Position numbers and translations under genes: made by a program | DNA from: Burkholderiaceae bacterium | GTDB lineage: Bacteria; Pseudomonadota; Gammaproteobacteria; Burkholderiales; Burkholderiaceae_E | NCBI GenBank assembly: GCA_023954135.1 | Contig: JAMLIN010000003.1 | Coordinates: forward strand, 124,001-188,000 | DNA: 64,000 nucleotides | Reading direction: 5' to 3' | Notes under the pieces: model-generated | Database searches by the model: none | What the model saw: only the letters and a program-made list of their open reading frames with translations | Told to the model about the DNA's origin: nothing | In this document: positions 26,502-39,367 of the stretch, one piece after another | Numbering within the stretch: position 1 is the stretch's first letter | How the letters are laid out: each line of letters begins with the position of its first letter

Positions 26502-28640
26502 CTACTCGCCGGGCGCGCCCGCCGCTGCAGCTGCCGCATCGTCGGCGGCGGCCGCCTTCATCGACAGGCGCAGCCGGCCCTTGTCGTCGGCCTCGATCAC
26601 CTTCACGCGCACGACCTGTCCCTCCGACACGTAGTCGGAGACCTGGTTGACCCGCTCGTTGGCGATCTGGGAAACATGGAGCAGGCCGTCGCGACCCGGC
26701 ATCACCTGGACGATGGCGCCGAAATCCAGGATCTTGAGGACATTGCCCTCGTAGATCCGGCCGATCTCGACTTCGGCGGTCAGGTCCTCGATCATCTTCT
26801 GGGCGCGCTTGGCGGCGTTGCCGTCCACCGCGGCTATGGTGATCGAGCCGTCGTCCTGGATGTCGACCTGCGTTCCGGTGGTTTCGGTGATCTGGCGGAT
26901 CGTGGCGCCGCCCTTGCCGATCACGTCGCGGATGCGCTCCGGGTTGATCTTCATCTTGTACATGCGCGGCGCGAAATCCGAGAGCTCTTCGCGGGCGCCG
27001 CCGATGGCGCGGGTCATCTCGCCGAGGATGTGCATCCGCGCCTCGCGAGCCTGCGAGAGGGCGACCTGCATGATCTCCTTGGTGATGCCCTGGATCTTGA
27101 TGTCCATCTGCAGGGCGGTCACGCCCTGCTCCGTACCGGCCACCTTGAAGTCCATGTCGCCGAGGTGATCCTCGTCGCCGAGGATGTCGGTCAGGACGGC
27201 GAACTTGTTGTCGTCCTTGATCAGGCCCATGGCGATGCCCGCCACGTGGCGCTTGACCGGCACGCCGGCATCCATCAGTGCAAGGCAGCCGCCGCAGACC
27301 GAGGCCATCGACGAGGAACCGTTCGACTCGGTGATCTCCGAGACAAGCCGGATCGAATAGCCGAAATCTTCGCCGGAGGGCAGCAGGGGCGTCAGCGCCC
27401 GCTTGGCGAGCCGGCCATGGCCGACCTCGCGGCGCTTGGGCGAGCCCATGCGGCCCGTCTCGCCGGTGGCGAAAGGCGGCATGTTGTACTGCATCATGAA
27501 GCGTTCGCGGTACTCGCCGTTGATCGCGTCGATGAGCTGCTCGTCGCGCGATGTGCCCAGCGTGGCCACCACCACCGCCTGGGTTTCACCCCGGGTGAAG
27601 AGCGCCGAGCCATGCGCGCGCGGCAGCACGCCGGTGCGGATCGAGATCGGGCGCACGGTGCGGGTGTCGCGGCCGTCGATGCGGGCCTCGCCCGCGAGGA
27701 TCTGGTCGCGGACGATCCGCGACTGCAGGTCGAACAGCATGTTGCCGACGGTCGTGCGGTCGGGCTCGGCCGCACCGGCGGCCTTCGCTTCTTCGACGAG
27801 CGTCGCCAGGGTGCCGGCCTCGACATCCCGGATCTTGCCGGTGCGCTCCTGCTTGTTGCGGCTGCGATAGGCATCGCGCATCGGGCCTTCGGCCAGCGCG
27901 GCCACGCGGGCCTGCAGCGTCTCGTCGGTCCTGGGCGCCTCCCATTCCCATTCGGGCTTGCCGGCGACCTCGACCAGCTCGTTGATCGCGTTGATCACGA
28001 TCTGCATCTGCTCGTGCCCGTAGACGACCGCGCCGAGCATGACCTCCTCGGAGAGCTCGTTCGCCTCGGACTCGACCATGAGCACGGCGCCTTCGGTACC
28101 GGCCACGACGAGGTCGAGCTTGCTGTCGGCCATGCGCGAGGTCGCGGGATTGAGCACATAGCTGCCGTCGATGTAGCCGACACGGGCCGCGCCGATCGGA
28201 CCATCGAACGGAATGCCCGAGATCGCCAGCGCCGCCGAGGCGCCGATCATGGCCGGAATGTCGCTGTCGACCTCGGGATTGCTCGAGAGCACCTGCAGGA
28301 CGATCTGGACTTCGTTGTAGAAGCCTTCGGGAAACAGCGGACGGATCGGCCGGTCGGTCAGCCGGCAGACGAGGATCTCACGCTCGGTGGGACGCCCTTC
28401 GCGCTTGAAGAAGCCGCCCGGGATCCGGCCCGCGGCGTAGAACTTCTCGACATAGTCGACCGTCAGCGGGAAGAAATCCTGTCCCGGCTTGGCCTCCTTG
28501 CGGGCGACGACGGTCGCCAGCACCACGGTGTCGTCCATGGTCACGACCACCGCGCCGGTGGCCTGGCGGGCGATCTCGCCCGTTTCGAGGGTGACCGTGT
28601 TGCCACCCCATGTGAAGGTTTTCTTTGCTATTTCGAACAC
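26502..28640 (-). CDS. pnp: Polynucleotide phosphorylase
   Basis: 712 residues, the usual length. It degrades RNA 3' to 5' with phosphate and is part of the degradosome. Two RNase PH domains (the first with [14 protein letters not shown] and RPLFPEG; the second with [10 protein letters not shown]) flank an alpha-helical region, followed by KH ([11 protein letters not shown], ~555) and S1 ([17 protein letters not shown], ~625) domains; a short Ala-rich tail ends the protein. It is directly downstream of rpsO, the classical bacterial arrangement, with a terminator-like hairpin between them that may allow partial read-through. Confidence 0.97.
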   Translation of the reverse strand: MFEIAKKTFTWGGNTVTLETGEIARQATGAVVVTMDDTVVLATVVARKEAKPGQDFFPLTVDYVEKFYAAGRIPGGFFKREGRPTEREILVCRLTDRPIRPLFPEGFYNEVQIVLQVLSSNPEVDSDIPAMIGASAALAISGIPFDGPIGAARVGYIDGSYVLNPATSRMADSKLDLVVAGTEGAVLMVESEANELSEEVMLGAVVYGHEQMQIVINAINELVEVAGKPEWEWEAPRTDETLQARVAALAEGPMRDAYRSRNKQERTGKIRDVEAGTLATLVEEAKAAGAAEPDRTTVGNMLFDLQSRIVRDQILAGEARIDGRDTRTVRPISIRTGVLPRAHGSALFTRGETQAVVVATLGTSRDEQLIDAINGEYRERFMMQYNMPPFATGETGRMGSPKRREVGHGRLAKRALTPLLPSGEDFGYSIRLVSEITESNGSSSMASVCGGCLALMDAGVPVKRHVAGIAMGLIKDDNKFAVLTDILGDEDHLGDMDFKVAGTEQGVTALQMDIKIQGITKEIMQVALSQAREARMHILGEMTRAIGGAREELSDFAPRMYKMKINPERIRDVIGKGGATIRQITETTGTQVDIQDDGSITIAAVDGNAAKRAQKMIEDLTAEVEIGRIYEGNVLKILDFGAIVQVMPGRDGLLHVSQIANERVNQVSDYVSEGQVVRVKVIEADDKGRLRLSMKAAAADDAAAAAAGAPGE

Positions 28641-28718
28641 TCTCGTTCCTCTCGTTTGCCCGCGCGGTCGGCCCGGCGGCGCGGTTCGCTCTCAGTTACC
28701 GGGCGCTGGCCTCCAAGC

Positions 28719-28749
28719 AAAAAGCCCGCAAGCGTGACTTGCGGGCTTT
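28719..28749 (-). terminator. Intrinsic terminator between rpsO and pnp
   Basis: On the minus strand a 12-bp perfect stem (aaagcccgcaag / cttgcgggcttt) with a 5-base loop is followed by TTTTT. It starts 33 bases after the rpsO stop codon and lies in front of pnp. Confidence 0.88.
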
Positions 28750-28782
28750 GCATGCAGACTCATCGACCCGGTACGGGGCACA

Positions 28783-29052
28783 TCAGTTGCGCAGTCCGAG
28801 ACGCTGGATCAGCGCCTTGTATGCCTCGAGATCCTTCGATTTCAGGTAATCGAGCAGCTTGCGGCGACGGCTGACCATCTTCAGCAGACCGCGGCGCGAA
28901 TGATGATCCTTGGCGTGCGTCTTGAAGTGCCCGGTCAGCTCCACGATACGTGCGGTCAGCAGCGCCACCTGCACTTCCGGCGAGCCGGTGTCGTTGTCGG
29001 AGCGTCGGTAGTCGGCGACGATCTTCGCCTTGTCGATATTTGCAACGGACAT
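28783..29052 (-). CDS. rpsO: 30S ribosomal protein S15
   Basis: 89 residues, the standard size. It starts [15 protein letters not shown] and contains [31 protein letters not shown] and the basic [11 protein letters not shown] that binds the three-way junction of 16S rRNA. ATG 29052 was chosen on family length; the longer open frame upstream has no similarity. The 248-base stretch up to the leuA stop holds its promoter and leader, in which S15 autoregulation is known in other bacteria; I did not identify a defined structure here. Confidence 0.97.
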   Translation of the reverse strand: MSVANIDKAKIVADYRRSDNDTGSPEVQVALLTARIVELTGHFKTHAKDHHSRRGLLKMVSRRRKLLDYLKSKDLEAYKALIQRLGLRN

Positions 29053-29300
29053 TGGAATCCCCAAAATGACTTGCGGCCGGGCTGGGTGACCGGGCCGTGC
29101 CTGAAACCTGGATGCAGCGCGATCTCCACGACTCGCCGGACGATTTCTCGTCCCGCTTGACCGGACTCGACGACCGGTCGGACTGGATGCATCGCACCGA
29201 TGAAAATTGCCCTGCACGCCTGGCGACGCGAAGGGCAGGCGGGATATTACCGCATAACGCGGCCGCTGGCGAGCCGCCGATGCGCCCGCGCCACCCTGCG

Positions 29301-30848
29301 CTACGGCGTGGTGATCTGCGGGTTCAGGCGCTCGACGGGCGACTGCAGGCGATTGATCGCGTTGACGTAGGCCTTCGCCGACGCGACGACGATATCGGGA
29401 TCGGCCCCGACGCCGTTGACCACCCGCCCGGACTTCTGCAGCCGGACCGTCACCTCGCCCTGGGCTTCCGTGCCGCCGCTGATCGCATTGACCGAGTACA
29501 GGGTCATGTCAGCCCCCGATCCGGCCAGCGACTCGATCGCCCGCAGGGTCGCGTCCACCGGCCCGTTGCCGGTCGACTCGGCGCTCATCTCCTTGCCGTC
29601 GATCGTCAGGATCACCTGGGCCTTGGGCTGCTCGCCGATCGCCGACGATTGCGACATCGCGACCAGGCCGATGCGTTCCTCCGACCGCTGGCCGGTGACC
29701 TGCTCCGACACGAGGGCGTGGATGTCCTCGTCGAAGATGTCCGCCTTGCGGTCGGCGAGATCCTTGAAGCGCTGGAACGCGGCATTGACCTCGGTCTCGG
29801 ATTCGAGCTCGATGCCGAGCTCCTGGAGCCGCTGCTTGAAGGCGGTGCGGCCGGAGAGTTTGCCGAGGACGATCTTGTTGGCCGCCCAGCCGACATCCTC
29901 GGCCCGCATGATCTCGTAGGTGTCGCGCTGCTTGAGCACCCCGTCCTGGTGGATCCCGGAGGCATGCGCGAAGGCGTTGGCCCCCACCACCGCCTTGTTC
30001 GGCTGGACCACGAAGCCCGTGATCCCCGCCACCAGGCGGCTGGTGGGCACGATCTGGGTCGTGTCGACGCCGACCTCGAGGCCGAAGTAGTCCCGCCGGG
30101 TCTTCACCGCCATCACGATTTCCTCGAGGGAGGTATTGCCGGCCCGTTCCCCGAGTCCATTAATCGTGCACTCCACCTGACGAGCGCCATTCATGACACC
30201 TGCTAATGAATTGGCGACCGCCATGCCCAGGTCGTTGTGGCAATGCACCGACCAGACCGCCTTGTCGGAGTTCGGTATCCGCTCGCGCAGGTCGCGGATC
30301 AGCTTGCCGTAGAGCTCAGGGATGCCGTAGCCGACGGTATCGGCGATGTTGATGGTGGTGGCGCCCTCGTCGATCACCGCTTCGATCACGCGGCAGAGGA
30401 AATCCGGGTCGGAGCGACTGCCGTCCTCGGGCGAGAACTCGACGTTGTCGGTGAACTGCCGGGCAAAGCGCACCGACAGCCGGGCCTGGTCGTAGACCTC
30501 CTCGGGCGACATCCGCAACTTCTTCTCCATGTGGAGCACCGAGGTCGCGATGAAGGTGTGGATGCGGCTGGACTTCGCATTGGCCAGCGCCTCCGCGGCG
30601 CGGGAGATGTCGCGGTCGTTGGCCCGCGAGAGCGAGCACACGGTGGAATCCTTGATGGTGTCGGCAATCGCCTTGACCGCCTCGAAATCGCCGTTGGAGG
30701 ACGCCGCGAAGCCGGCCTCGATCACGTCCACCCGCAATTTCTCGAGTTGCCTGGCGATGCGCAGCTTCTCTTCCTTCGTCATGGAAGCGCCGGGGCTCTG
30801 CTCGCCGTCGCGCAGGGTGGTGTCGAAGATGATCAGTCTGTCTGTCAT
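29301..30848 (-). CDS. leuA: 2-isopropylmalate synthase
   Basis: 515 residues. It condenses acetyl-CoA and 2-oxoisovalerate in the first committed step of leucine synthesis. [15 protein letters not shown] near the N-terminus, HCHNDLG (metal-binding) and [13 protein letters not shown] are the classical motifs of the TIM barrel; the C-terminal ~130 residues form the leucine-binding regulatory domain. It lies 51 bases downstream of dcd on the same strand; no leader peptide with Leu codons or attenuator was seen. Confidence 0.97.
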   Translation of the reverse strand: MTDRLIIFDTTLRDGEQSPGASMTKEEKLRIARQLEKLRVDVIEAGFAASSNGDFEAVKAIADTIKDSTVCSLSRANDRDISRAAEALANAKSSRIHTFIATSVLHMEKKLRMSPEEVYDQARLSVRFARQFTDNVEFSPEDGSRSDPDFLCRVIEAVIDEGATTINIADTVGYGIPELYGKLIRDLRERIPNSDKAVWSVHCHNDLGMAVANSLAGVMNGARQVECTINGLGERAGNTSLEEIVMAVKTRRDYFGLEVGVDTTQIVPTSRLVAGITGFVVQPNKAVVGANAFAHASGIHQDGVLKQRDTYEIMRAEDVGWAANKIVLGKLSGRTAFKQRLQELGIELESETEVNAAFQRFKDLADRKADIFDEDIHALVSEQVTGQRSEERIGLVAMSQSSAIGEQPKAQVILTIDGKEMSAESTGNGPVDATLRAIESLAGSGADMTLYSVNAISGGTEAQGEVTVRLQKSGRVVNGVGADPDIVVASAKAYVNAINRLQSPVERLNPQITTP

Positions 30849-30899
30849 GCTGGCTCTCCTCGGCCGGCGCGATGCCGGGCGGGTGTGGCTGGCTCTACT

Positions 30900-31466
30900 T
30901 CAGGTTCGTGGCAGGGTGACGCCGGTCTGCCCCTGGTACTTGCCGGCCCGATCGGCGTAGGACGTCCCGCAAACCTCGTCGGACTCGAGGAAGATCATCT
31001 GGGCGCAACCCTCCCCGGCGTAGATCCGGGCCGGCAGGGGCGTCGAGTTCGAGAATTCCAGCGTGACGTGCCCTTCCCATTCCGGTTCGAGCGGCGTCAC
31101 GTTGACGATGATGCCGCAGCGCGCATAGGTGGACTTGCCGAGGCAGACCGTCAGCACATTGCGGGGAATCCGGAAGTACTCAACGGTGCGCGCGAGCGCG
31201 AACGAATTCGGCGGGATGATGCAGACCGGTCCCTGGAAGCTCACGAAGTTCTTCTCGTCGAAGGCCTTCGGGTCGACGATGGTCGAATTGATGTTCGTGA
31301 AGATCCGGAATTCGTCGGCGCAGCGCACGTCGTATCCATAGCTCGACGTGCCGTAGGAGACGATCCGCTCGCCGCCGCGCGAACGCACCTGGCCGGCCTC
31401 GAAGGGCTCGATCATCCGGTGCGCCTGCGCCATGCGGCGGATCCAGTGGTCCGATTTGATGCTCAT
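30900..31466 (-). CDS. dcd: dCTP deaminase
   Basis: 188 residues; converts dCTP to dUTP for thymidylate synthesis. Start at ATG 31466 ([13 protein letters not shown]), the standard start. [19 protein letters not shown] contains the catalytic Glu region and Arg/Ser residues of the trimeric dUTPase-like fold; the C-terminus [13 protein letters not shown] covers the active site. It is divergent from the cox cluster, with 173 bases between the starts. Confidence 0.96.
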   Translation of the reverse strand: MSIKSDHWIRRMAQAHRMIEPFEAGQVRSRGGERIVSYGTSSYGYDVRCADEFRIFTNINSTIVDPKAFDEKNFVSFQGPVCIIPPNSFALARTVEYFRIPRNVLTVCLGKSTYARCGIIVNVTPLEPEWEGHVTLEFSNSTPLPARIYAGEGCAQMIFLESDEVCGTSYADRAGKYQGQTGVTLPRT

Positions 31467-31639
31467 GGGCGCGATTCTAGCGCCGAATCGGGCGCCCGGG
31501 CCCGGGGCCGCCCGGCTCCGGACGCCACCCCTGCCTGCCCGCTCCGAGCCCATCGACCCGCGGGCCGGACTATCCCGAATCGCCGCAGCGGTGCATGATT
31601 CCGGAACAACGGTTCGACAACAACCTGAGGAGGCCACCC

Positions 31640-32110
31640 ATGGACGAGAAGACCGTCACCCTGACCGTCAACGGCAAGCAGTCGACCCTGAGAATCGATC
31701 CGCGGACCCTGCTGCTGCAGGCGCTGCGCGAGAAGCTCGGCCTGACCGGATCCCACCAGGGCTGCGATACCGCCCAGTGCGGCGCGTGCACGGTCCATGT
31801 CGACGGCCGCGCGGTCAAGTCCTGCTCGATCCTCGCCCTCCAGGTCGACGGCCGCTCGATCACCACGATCGAGGGTCTCGCCACGGGTGACGAGCTGCAT
31901 CCGGTCCAGGCCGCGTTTCGGGAGTGCCACGGCCTGCAGTGCGGCTTCTGCACCCCCGGCATGGTGATGTCGGCGGTTGCCCTGCTCGCCGACAACCCGA
32001 AGCCCACCGAGGCGGAGATCCGGGAGCACCTCGACGGCAACATCTGCCGCTGCACCGGCTACCAGAACATCGTCAAGGCGGTCCAGCACGCCGCCGCCAC
32101 CACGGCCTGA
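31640..32110 (+). CDS. coxS: Form II CO dehydrogenase-type small subunit, 2x[2Fe-2S]
   Basis: 156 residues from ATG 31640, preceded by gaggagg. Both iron-sulfur domains are complete: the plant-ferredoxin-type [13 protein letters not shown] and the helical domain with GFCTPGM and CRCTGY. It transfers electrons from the molybdenum cofactor in CoxL to the FAD in CoxM. The order S-L-M and the active-site loop of the next gene identify the form II group, whose physiological substrate is often not CO. Confidence 0.93.
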   Translation: MDEKTVTLTVNGKQSTLRIDPRTLLLQALREKLGLTGSHQGCDTAQCGACTVHVDGRAVKSCSILALQVDGRSITTIEGLATGDELHPVQAAFRECHGLQCGFCTPGMVMSAVALLADNPKPTEAEIREHLDGNICRCTGYQNIVKAVQHAAATTA

Positions 32111-32136
32111 GCCCGTCAATCCAAAGGGAGATCGAG

Positions 32137-34494
<2,358 letters not shown>

Positions 34495-34520
34495 AGCCAG
34501 GAACAGGAGGAGATTCGACC

Positions 34521-35315
34521 ATGTACGAATTCGACTACGCCAAGCCCGCCAGCACCGCCGAGGCCGTTCGCGCCGCGGGCGAGGACACCCGCTACCTCGC
34601 CGGAGGCCAGAGCCTGGTGCAATCGATGCGACTGCGCCTTGCCTCGGCCAGCACGCTCATCGACCTCGGGGCGATCCCGGATCTGGCCGGCATCACGGTC
34701 GACGCCGGCTCGGTGCGCATCGGCGCCATGACCACCCATGCCACCGTCGCCGCGTCGGCCGAGGTGCGCCGCGCGATCCCGGCGCTGGCGGAACTCGCCG
34801 GCGGCATCGGCGACCCGATGGTGCGCAACATGGGCACCATCGGCGGCTCGCTCGCCAACGCCGATCCGGCCGCCTGCTATCCCGCCGGCGTCCTCGGCCT
34901 GGGAGCGACCATCCAGACCGATCGCCGCGAGATCGCCGCCGACGACTTCTTCCTCGGCCTGTACGAGACCGCGCTCGAGCCGGGTGAACTGGTCACGGGG
35001 GTGAGATTCCCAGTGCCGGAGCGCGCCGCCTACATCAAGTTCAGGCAACCGGCCTCGCGCTTCGCCCTGGTCGGGGTGATGGTCTCGAAGGGTCCCGCCG
35101 GCGTGCGGGCGGCGGTCACCGGGGCCAAGGCCTGCGCCTATCGCTGCGCCGAGGTCGAGGCGGCGCTGGCGCGGGATTTCTCGGCAGCCGCGCTCGACAA
35201 GGTCACGGTTCCCGCCACCGACATCAACGGCGACCTGCACGCGAGCAGCGAGTACCGGGCCGCCATGATCGTAGTCATGGCAAGGCGCGCCGTGGCCGCA
35301 GCGCTGGCACGCTAG
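34521..35315 (+). CDS. coxM: Form II CO dehydrogenase-type FAD subunit
   Basis: 264 residues from ATG 34521 with caggagga upstream. AGGQSLVQSM and TIGGSLANADPA are the two FAD-binding loops of the vanillyl-alcohol-oxidase-like domain; a C-terminal CO-dehydrogenase flavoprotein domain completes it. It accepts electrons from CoxS and passes them to quinone or another acceptor. The coxS-coxL-coxM gene order is the form II order. Confidence 0.93.
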   Translation: MYEFDYAKPASTAEAVRAAGEDTRYLAGGQSLVQSMRLRLASASTLIDLGAIPDLAGITVDAGSVRIGAMTTHATVAASAEVRRAIPALAELAGGIGDPMVRNMGTIGGSLANADPAACYPAGVLGLGATIQTDRREIAADDFFLGLYETALEPGELVTGVRFPVPERAAYIKFRQPASRFALVGVMVSKGPAGVRAAVTGAKACAYRCAEVEAALARDFSAAALDKVTVPATDINGDLHASSEYRAAMIVVMARRAVAAALAR

Positions 35316-35402
35316 GGCCTTGCCCCGCCCGCGGGCGCGCATCCCGGTACGGATGCGCGCCCTTTTCTCGACAACCCTCCCCACCCGCTTCCCCGACGAC
35401 CC

Positions 35403-36329
35403 ATGGCAGCAGACGATCCGATCATCTCGGTCGACGACGCGACGACCCGCCTTGCCGCGCACGGCTATCTCGCCGGCCGCGAACTCGCTACCGCGGTGTT
35501 CCTCGCCGCCCGTCTGCGGCGCCCCCTGTTCCTCGAAGGCGAGGCGGGCGTCGGCAAGACGGAGCTCGCCAAGGCGCTGGCCCTGGTGCTCGATACCGAG
35601 CTGCTGCGGCTGCAGTGCTACGAAGGCCTCGACATCGCCCAGAGCGCCTACGAATGGAACGTCGCCCGGCAGATGCTCGAGATCCGGCTCGCCGAAGCGA
35701 CCGGCCGAGCCGCCGAGCCGGGGTTCGCGGCCACCCTCTATCGGCGCGAGATGCTGATCGATCGCCCGCTGCTGCGATCGCTCACCGCGCCGCGGCCGCC
35801 GGTGCTGCTGATCGACGAGATCGACCGCGCCGACGAACCCTTCGAAGCCTTCCTGCTCGAGATCCTCTCGGATTACCAGATATCGATCCCCGAGTTCGGC
35901 CCGATCCGGGCGCTGGAGCCGCCGCTCGTGATCCTTACCTCGAATCGCACGCGCGAGATCCACGATGCGCTCAAGCGCCGCTGCCTGTACGCCTGGGTCG
36001 ACTATCCGGATGCCGAACGCGAGCTCGAGATCGTCCGGCTCAAGGCGCCGGGCGCCGCCGAGCGCCTCGCGCGCGAGGTCGTCGAGTTCGTCCAGCGCGC
36101 CCGCAGGATGGATCTGTTCAAGCTGCCCGGTGTGGCCGAGACCATCGACTGGACCAACGCGCTGATCGCCCTCGACGCGATGGCACTCGATCCGGACACG
36201 GTGAGCGACACCATCGGCGTGCTGCTGAAGTACCAGGAGGACGTCGAACGGATGCGCGCCGGCGACATCGGCGCGATGCTCGACGAGTTGCGCGCGCTCT
36301 CGCCGGACATCCCGGCCGCCAGCCCGTGA
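35403..36329 (+). CDS. coxD: MoxR-family AAA+ ATPase (CoxD-like)
   Basis: 308 residues. Walker A GEAGVGKTE near residue 45, Walker B LLIDEIDRAD, sensor LTSNRTREIHDALKRR. In the aerobic CO dehydrogenase of Oligotropha the homologous CoxD is needed to sulfurate/copper-load the active site; in a form II cluster it probably matures the molybdenum site. Its stop overlaps the GTG start of the VWA gene by GTGA, so the two proteins are translationally coupled, as in other MoxR-VWA pairs. Confidence 0.9.
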   Translation: MAADDPIISVDDATTRLAAHGYLAGRELATAVFLAARLRRPLFLEGEAGVGKTELAKALALVLDTELLRLQCYEGLDIAQSAYEWNVARQMLEIRLAEATGRAAEPGFAATLYRREMLIDRPLLRSLTAPRPPVLLIDEIDRADEPFEAFLLEILSDYQISIPEFGPIRALEPPLVILTSNRTREIHDALKRRCLYAWVDYPDAERELEIVRLKAPGAAERLAREVVEFVQRARRMDLFKLPGVAETIDWTNALIALDAMALDPDTVSDTIGVLLKYQEDVERMRAGDIGAMLDELRALSPDIPAASP

Positions 36330-37603
36330 GCGACGCCGTCGGCGAGCCCCGATCGATGCAGCACCGGATCCTCGACAACATCACCCATTTCGTGCGGATC
36401 CTGCGACGGGCGGGACTCCCGGTGGGGACCGACCGCGCCCTGCGGGCGGTGCAGGCACTCGAGGCGGTCGGAATCGAGCGCCGCGACGATGTCCGGGCGG
36501 CCCTGATGTCTGCGCTGCTCACCCGGCGCGAGCAGCGTGAGATCTTCGATGCCGCCTTCGAGGCGTTCTGGCGCGACCCGAAGCTGCTCGAGCGCATGAT
36601 GATGATGGCGCTACCCACGGTCCGGGGCCGTGGTCCGGAGCCGGAGGGCCCGAAGCGTCCTCGCCGGGTCGAGGAGGCCCTGCGGGCGAGCGCCCCGCCG
36701 GGCCGGGAGCGTCCTGCCAGGGACGAGGAGATCCGGCTCGAAGCCCTGCTCGGCCATTCCGAGCGCGAACGGCTGCGCAAGGCCGACTTCGAAGCCATGA
36801 GCGCCGATGAATACCGGGCGGCGTTGCGCCTGGCTGCGACGATCGAGCTGCCGCTGGCCCCGGTCCGCGTGAGGCGGCTTGCCGGCTCGTCACGCGGGCG
36901 GGTCGACCTGCGCCGTACGCTGCGGCGCATGTCCCGCCACCCCGATACCGTCGTACCCGCTCTCTCCGCGCATCGGCGCCGCCCCCCGCCGCTGGTGATC
37001 CTGATCGACATCAGCGGCTCGATGGAACGCTACGCCCGCATGTTCCTGCATTTCGCCCATGGGCTCACCCGTCGCGATCCGCGCATCCGTACCCTGGTAT
37101 TCGGGACCCGGCTCACCCCGCTCAGCCGGACGCTGCGCCATCGCGACCCCGACGCCGCGCTGCAGGCGGCCGCCGGGCTGATCGCCGACTGGAGCGGCGG
37201 CACCCGCATCGCGACCAGCCTCCGGGAGTTCAACCGGAAGTGGGCACGACGCCTGCTGACCGGCAACGCCGCGATGCTGCTGGTGACCGACGGCCTCGAT
37301 CGCGACGAAGGCGGCGACCTCGGGCGTCAGGCCGCCCTGCTCTCGCGCTTCGCGCATGAGCTCGTCTGGCTCAATCCCCTGCTGCGCTTCGACGGATTCG
37401 AGCCCCGGGCGACCGGCGTGCGCGCTCTCCTGCCGCACGTCGACCGCTTCCTGCCGATGCACAATCTCGACAGCCTGCAGACCCTCGGCCAGGCCCTGGC
37501 CGCGACAGCGGGTCGCGGTATCCTCGATACCGCGCACGGGGCTCGCCGCCCTGCCAGCCGACACCACTCCCCGCCGCCCTCGCGGGGATCCGCGGAGCGA
37601 TAG
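36326..37603 (+). CDS. coxE: VWA-domain protein (CoxE-like)
   Basis: 425 residues from GTG 36326, which overlaps the CoxD stop. An all-helical, Arg-rich N-terminal part leads to a von Willebrand A domain with MIDAS motif DISGSMERYARM and the later TDGLDRDEGG. CoxE works with the CoxD ATPase in cofactor maturation. It ends 3 bases before the CoxG start codon. Confidence 0.9.
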   Translation: MSDAVGEPRSMQHRILDNITHFVRILRRAGLPVGTDRALRAVQALEAVGIERRDDVRAALMSALLTRREQREIFDAAFEAFWRDPKLLERMMMMALPTVRGRGPEPEGPKRPRRVEEALRASAPPGRERPARDEEIRLEALLGHSERERLRKADFEAMSADEYRAALRLAATIELPLAPVRVRRLAGSSRGRVDLRRTLRRMSRHPDTVVPALSAHRRRPPPLVILIDISGSMERYARMFLHFAHGLTRRDPRIRTLVFGTRLTPLSRTLRHRDPDAALQAAAGLIADWSGGTRIATSLREFNRKWARRLLTGNAAMLLVTDGLDRDEGGDLGRQAALLSRFAHELVWLNPLLRFDGFEPRATGVRALLPHVDRFLPMHNLDSLQTLGQALAATAGRGILDTAHGARRPASRHHSPPPSRGSAER

Positions 37604-37606
37604 AAC

Positions 37607-38242
37607 ATGAAACTCGAAGGACAGAAAACGATCCCCGCCCCGATCGAACGGACATGGGCCGCCCTCAACGACCCCGAGATGCTGCGCGCCTCGATCGCGG
37701 GCTGCGAATCGCTCGAGCAGACGGCCGAGGATGAATACGCGGCGGCCATGAAGGTCCGGATCGGCCCGGTGAATGCCCGCTTCAAGGGCAAGCTGAAGCT
37801 CTCGGATATCGTCGCGCCCAGCTCCTACCGGATCGCCTTCGAAGGCCAGGGCGGTGCCGCCGGATTCGGCAAGGGCAACGCCGATGTGCGACTCGAACCC
37901 GCCGAGGGGGGCGCCACGCTGCTCAGCTACGTCGCCGAGGCCCAGGTGGGCGGCAAGATCGCGCAGATCGGCTCCCGGCTCGTCGACGCCGCGGCCGCCA
38001 AGATCGCCGAGGACTTCTTCACCGCCTTCGAGGCCCGGCTCGCCGCCGACACGGCCGCTGCCGTCGATGCCGCCGAAGGCGCCGACGCGTCCGCCGCGGG
38101 CGAGGCGCAGCGCCCTCCGACCGCCGTGCGCACCGATGCGGCGCCGGCAGGCACCGGCAGCAACCCGGGCTCCGGCAAAGTGCTATGGTGGGTGATCGCG
38201 GCAGCGGTGATCGCAATGCTCGTCTACACGATGTCCGGCTGA
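37607..38242 (+). CDS. coxG: CoxG-like SRPBCC protein with C-terminal membrane anchor
   Basis: 211 residues. The N-terminal ~150 residues are an SRPBCC (START-like) domain opening with MKLEGQKTIPAPIERTWAAL, as in CO dehydrogenase subunit G; an Ala/Pro-rich linker leads to a terminal hydrophobic helix (LWWVIAAAVIAMLVYTM). In Oligotropha CoxG is thought to recruit the dehydrogenase to the membrane, and more recently CoxG proteins were linked to menaquinone binding. Both fit this layout. Confidence 0.9.
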   Translation: MKLEGQKTIPAPIERTWAALNDPEMLRASIAGCESLEQTAEDEYAAAMKVRIGPVNARFKGKLKLSDIVAPSSYRIAFEGQGGAAGFGKGNADVRLEPAEGGATLLSYVAEAQVGGKIAQIGSRLVDAAAAKIAEDFFTAFEARLAADTAAAVDAAEGADASAAGEAQRPPTAVRTDAAPAGTGSNPGSGKVLWWVIAAAVIAMLVYTMSG

Positions 38243-38284
38243 TCGAAGCCCTGCCCGAATCGTGATGCGAGCTGGAGATTCCCG

Positions 38285-39265
38285 ATGGACAGCCTCGATC
38301 GACAAGTCCTGAAGCAGGCCCGCCAATGGCGCGCCGCCGGCCACGACACATGGCTGGTCACGGTCATCGAGACCTGGGGCTCGGCGCCGCGCCCGCCCGG
38401 CGCCCTGCTGGCGCTTCGGGGCGACGGCCTGGTGGTGGGGTCGGTCTCGGGCGGTTGCGTGGAGGACGACCTCATCGAGCGGGTCCGCACCGGCGAGCGG
38501 GTCACCCGCCCCTCGCTCGTGCTCTATGGCGTCAGCAAGGAAGAGGCGGCCCGCTTCGGCCTGCCCTGCGGCGGCACGCTGCGCCTGGTGCAGGAGCCGC
38601 TTCTCGATACCGCCTGGATCGACGAGCTGCTCGAGCGCACCAGCCGCCATGAACTGCTGCGCCGCAGCCTCGACATCGAGACCGGCGAGATCCGCCTCGA
38701 GAGCGTCGGGCGCGAGCAGTCGTTCGAGTTCGACGGCCGCTTCGTGCGCACGATGTTCGGCCCGCGCTGGCGAATGCTGGTGATCGGCGCCGGGCAGCTG
38801 TCGCGCGCACTCGCCCAGATGGCGCTCGCGCTCGACTTCGAGGTCATCTGCTGCGACCCCCGCGAGGAGTACAACCTCACCTGGGACATCCCCGGCACCG
38901 AGTTCACCGCCGGCATGCCCGACGATGTCGTCCTGACGATGAAGCCCGATGCGCATACGGCGGTCGTCGCCGTGACGCACGACCCCAAGCTCGACGACAT
39001 GGCGCTGCTGGAGGCACTGAAATCGGACGCATTCTATGTCGGGGCGCTCGGCTCGCGGCGCAACACGGCGGCACGCAAGGAGCGCATGGCGATGTTCGAT
39101 CTCGCACCCGGGGAGATCGATCGCCTGCACGGCCCGATCGGCCTGGACATCGGCAGCCGCACGCCGGCCGAGATCGCCGTCTCGATCCTGGCCGAGGTGA
39201 TCGCGGTGCGCAACGGCGTCACCCTGCGGCAGAAGAAGCCCGCCGAAGCCGGAATCGAAGCCTGA
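38285..39265 (+). CDS. XdhC/CoxF-family molybdenum cofactor maturation protein
   Basis: 326 residues. GSVSGGCVEDDL is the XdhC/CoxI N-terminal domain, and VIGAGQLSRALA opens the C-terminal Rossmann domain. XdhC-like proteins bind Moco and promote sulfuration and insertion into xanthine-oxidase-type enzymes. Position 42 bases after coxG on the same strand supports a role for CoxSLM. It closes the cox cluster in front of a long palindrome and the convergent apbC. Confidence 0.88.
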   Translation: MDSLDRQVLKQARQWRAAGHDTWLVTVIETWGSAPRPPGALLALRGDGLVVGSVSGGCVEDDLIERVRTGERVTRPSLVLYGVSKEEAARFGLPCGGTLRLVQEPLLDTAWIDELLERTSRHELLRRSLDIETGEIRLESVGREQSFEFDGRFVRTMFGPRWRMLVIGAGQLSRALAQMALALDFEVICCDPREEYNLTWDIPGTEFTAGMPDDVVLTMKPDAHTAVVAVTHDPKLDDMALLEALKSDAFYVGALGSRRNTAARKERMAMFDLAPGEIDRLHGPIGLDIGSRTPAEIAVSILAEVIAVRNGVTLRQKKPAEAGIEA

Positions 39266-39268
39266 TAC

Positions 39269-39365
39269 GGCTTCGGATTCGGGCGCAGGGCAAGGCGGGG
39301 CGACGCAGACAGTACGGTTGTACGGCAAGGCGCCCCAACGCAGTCATGCGCCCGAATACGAAGCC
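39269..39365. repeat. Long imperfect palindrome between converging genes (REP-like element)
   Basis: Arms 39269-39287 and 39347-39365 are 19 bases each with one mismatch. The ~59-base interior contains further partial symmetry (caaggcgggg / ggcgcccc) and a cagacagtacggttgtacgg segment. It fills the whole space between the XdhC-like gene and apbC. Elements of this appearance are dispersed between genes in many Burkholderiales genomes; it may also act as a bidirectional terminator. Confidence 0.7.
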
Positions 39366-39367
39366 GG

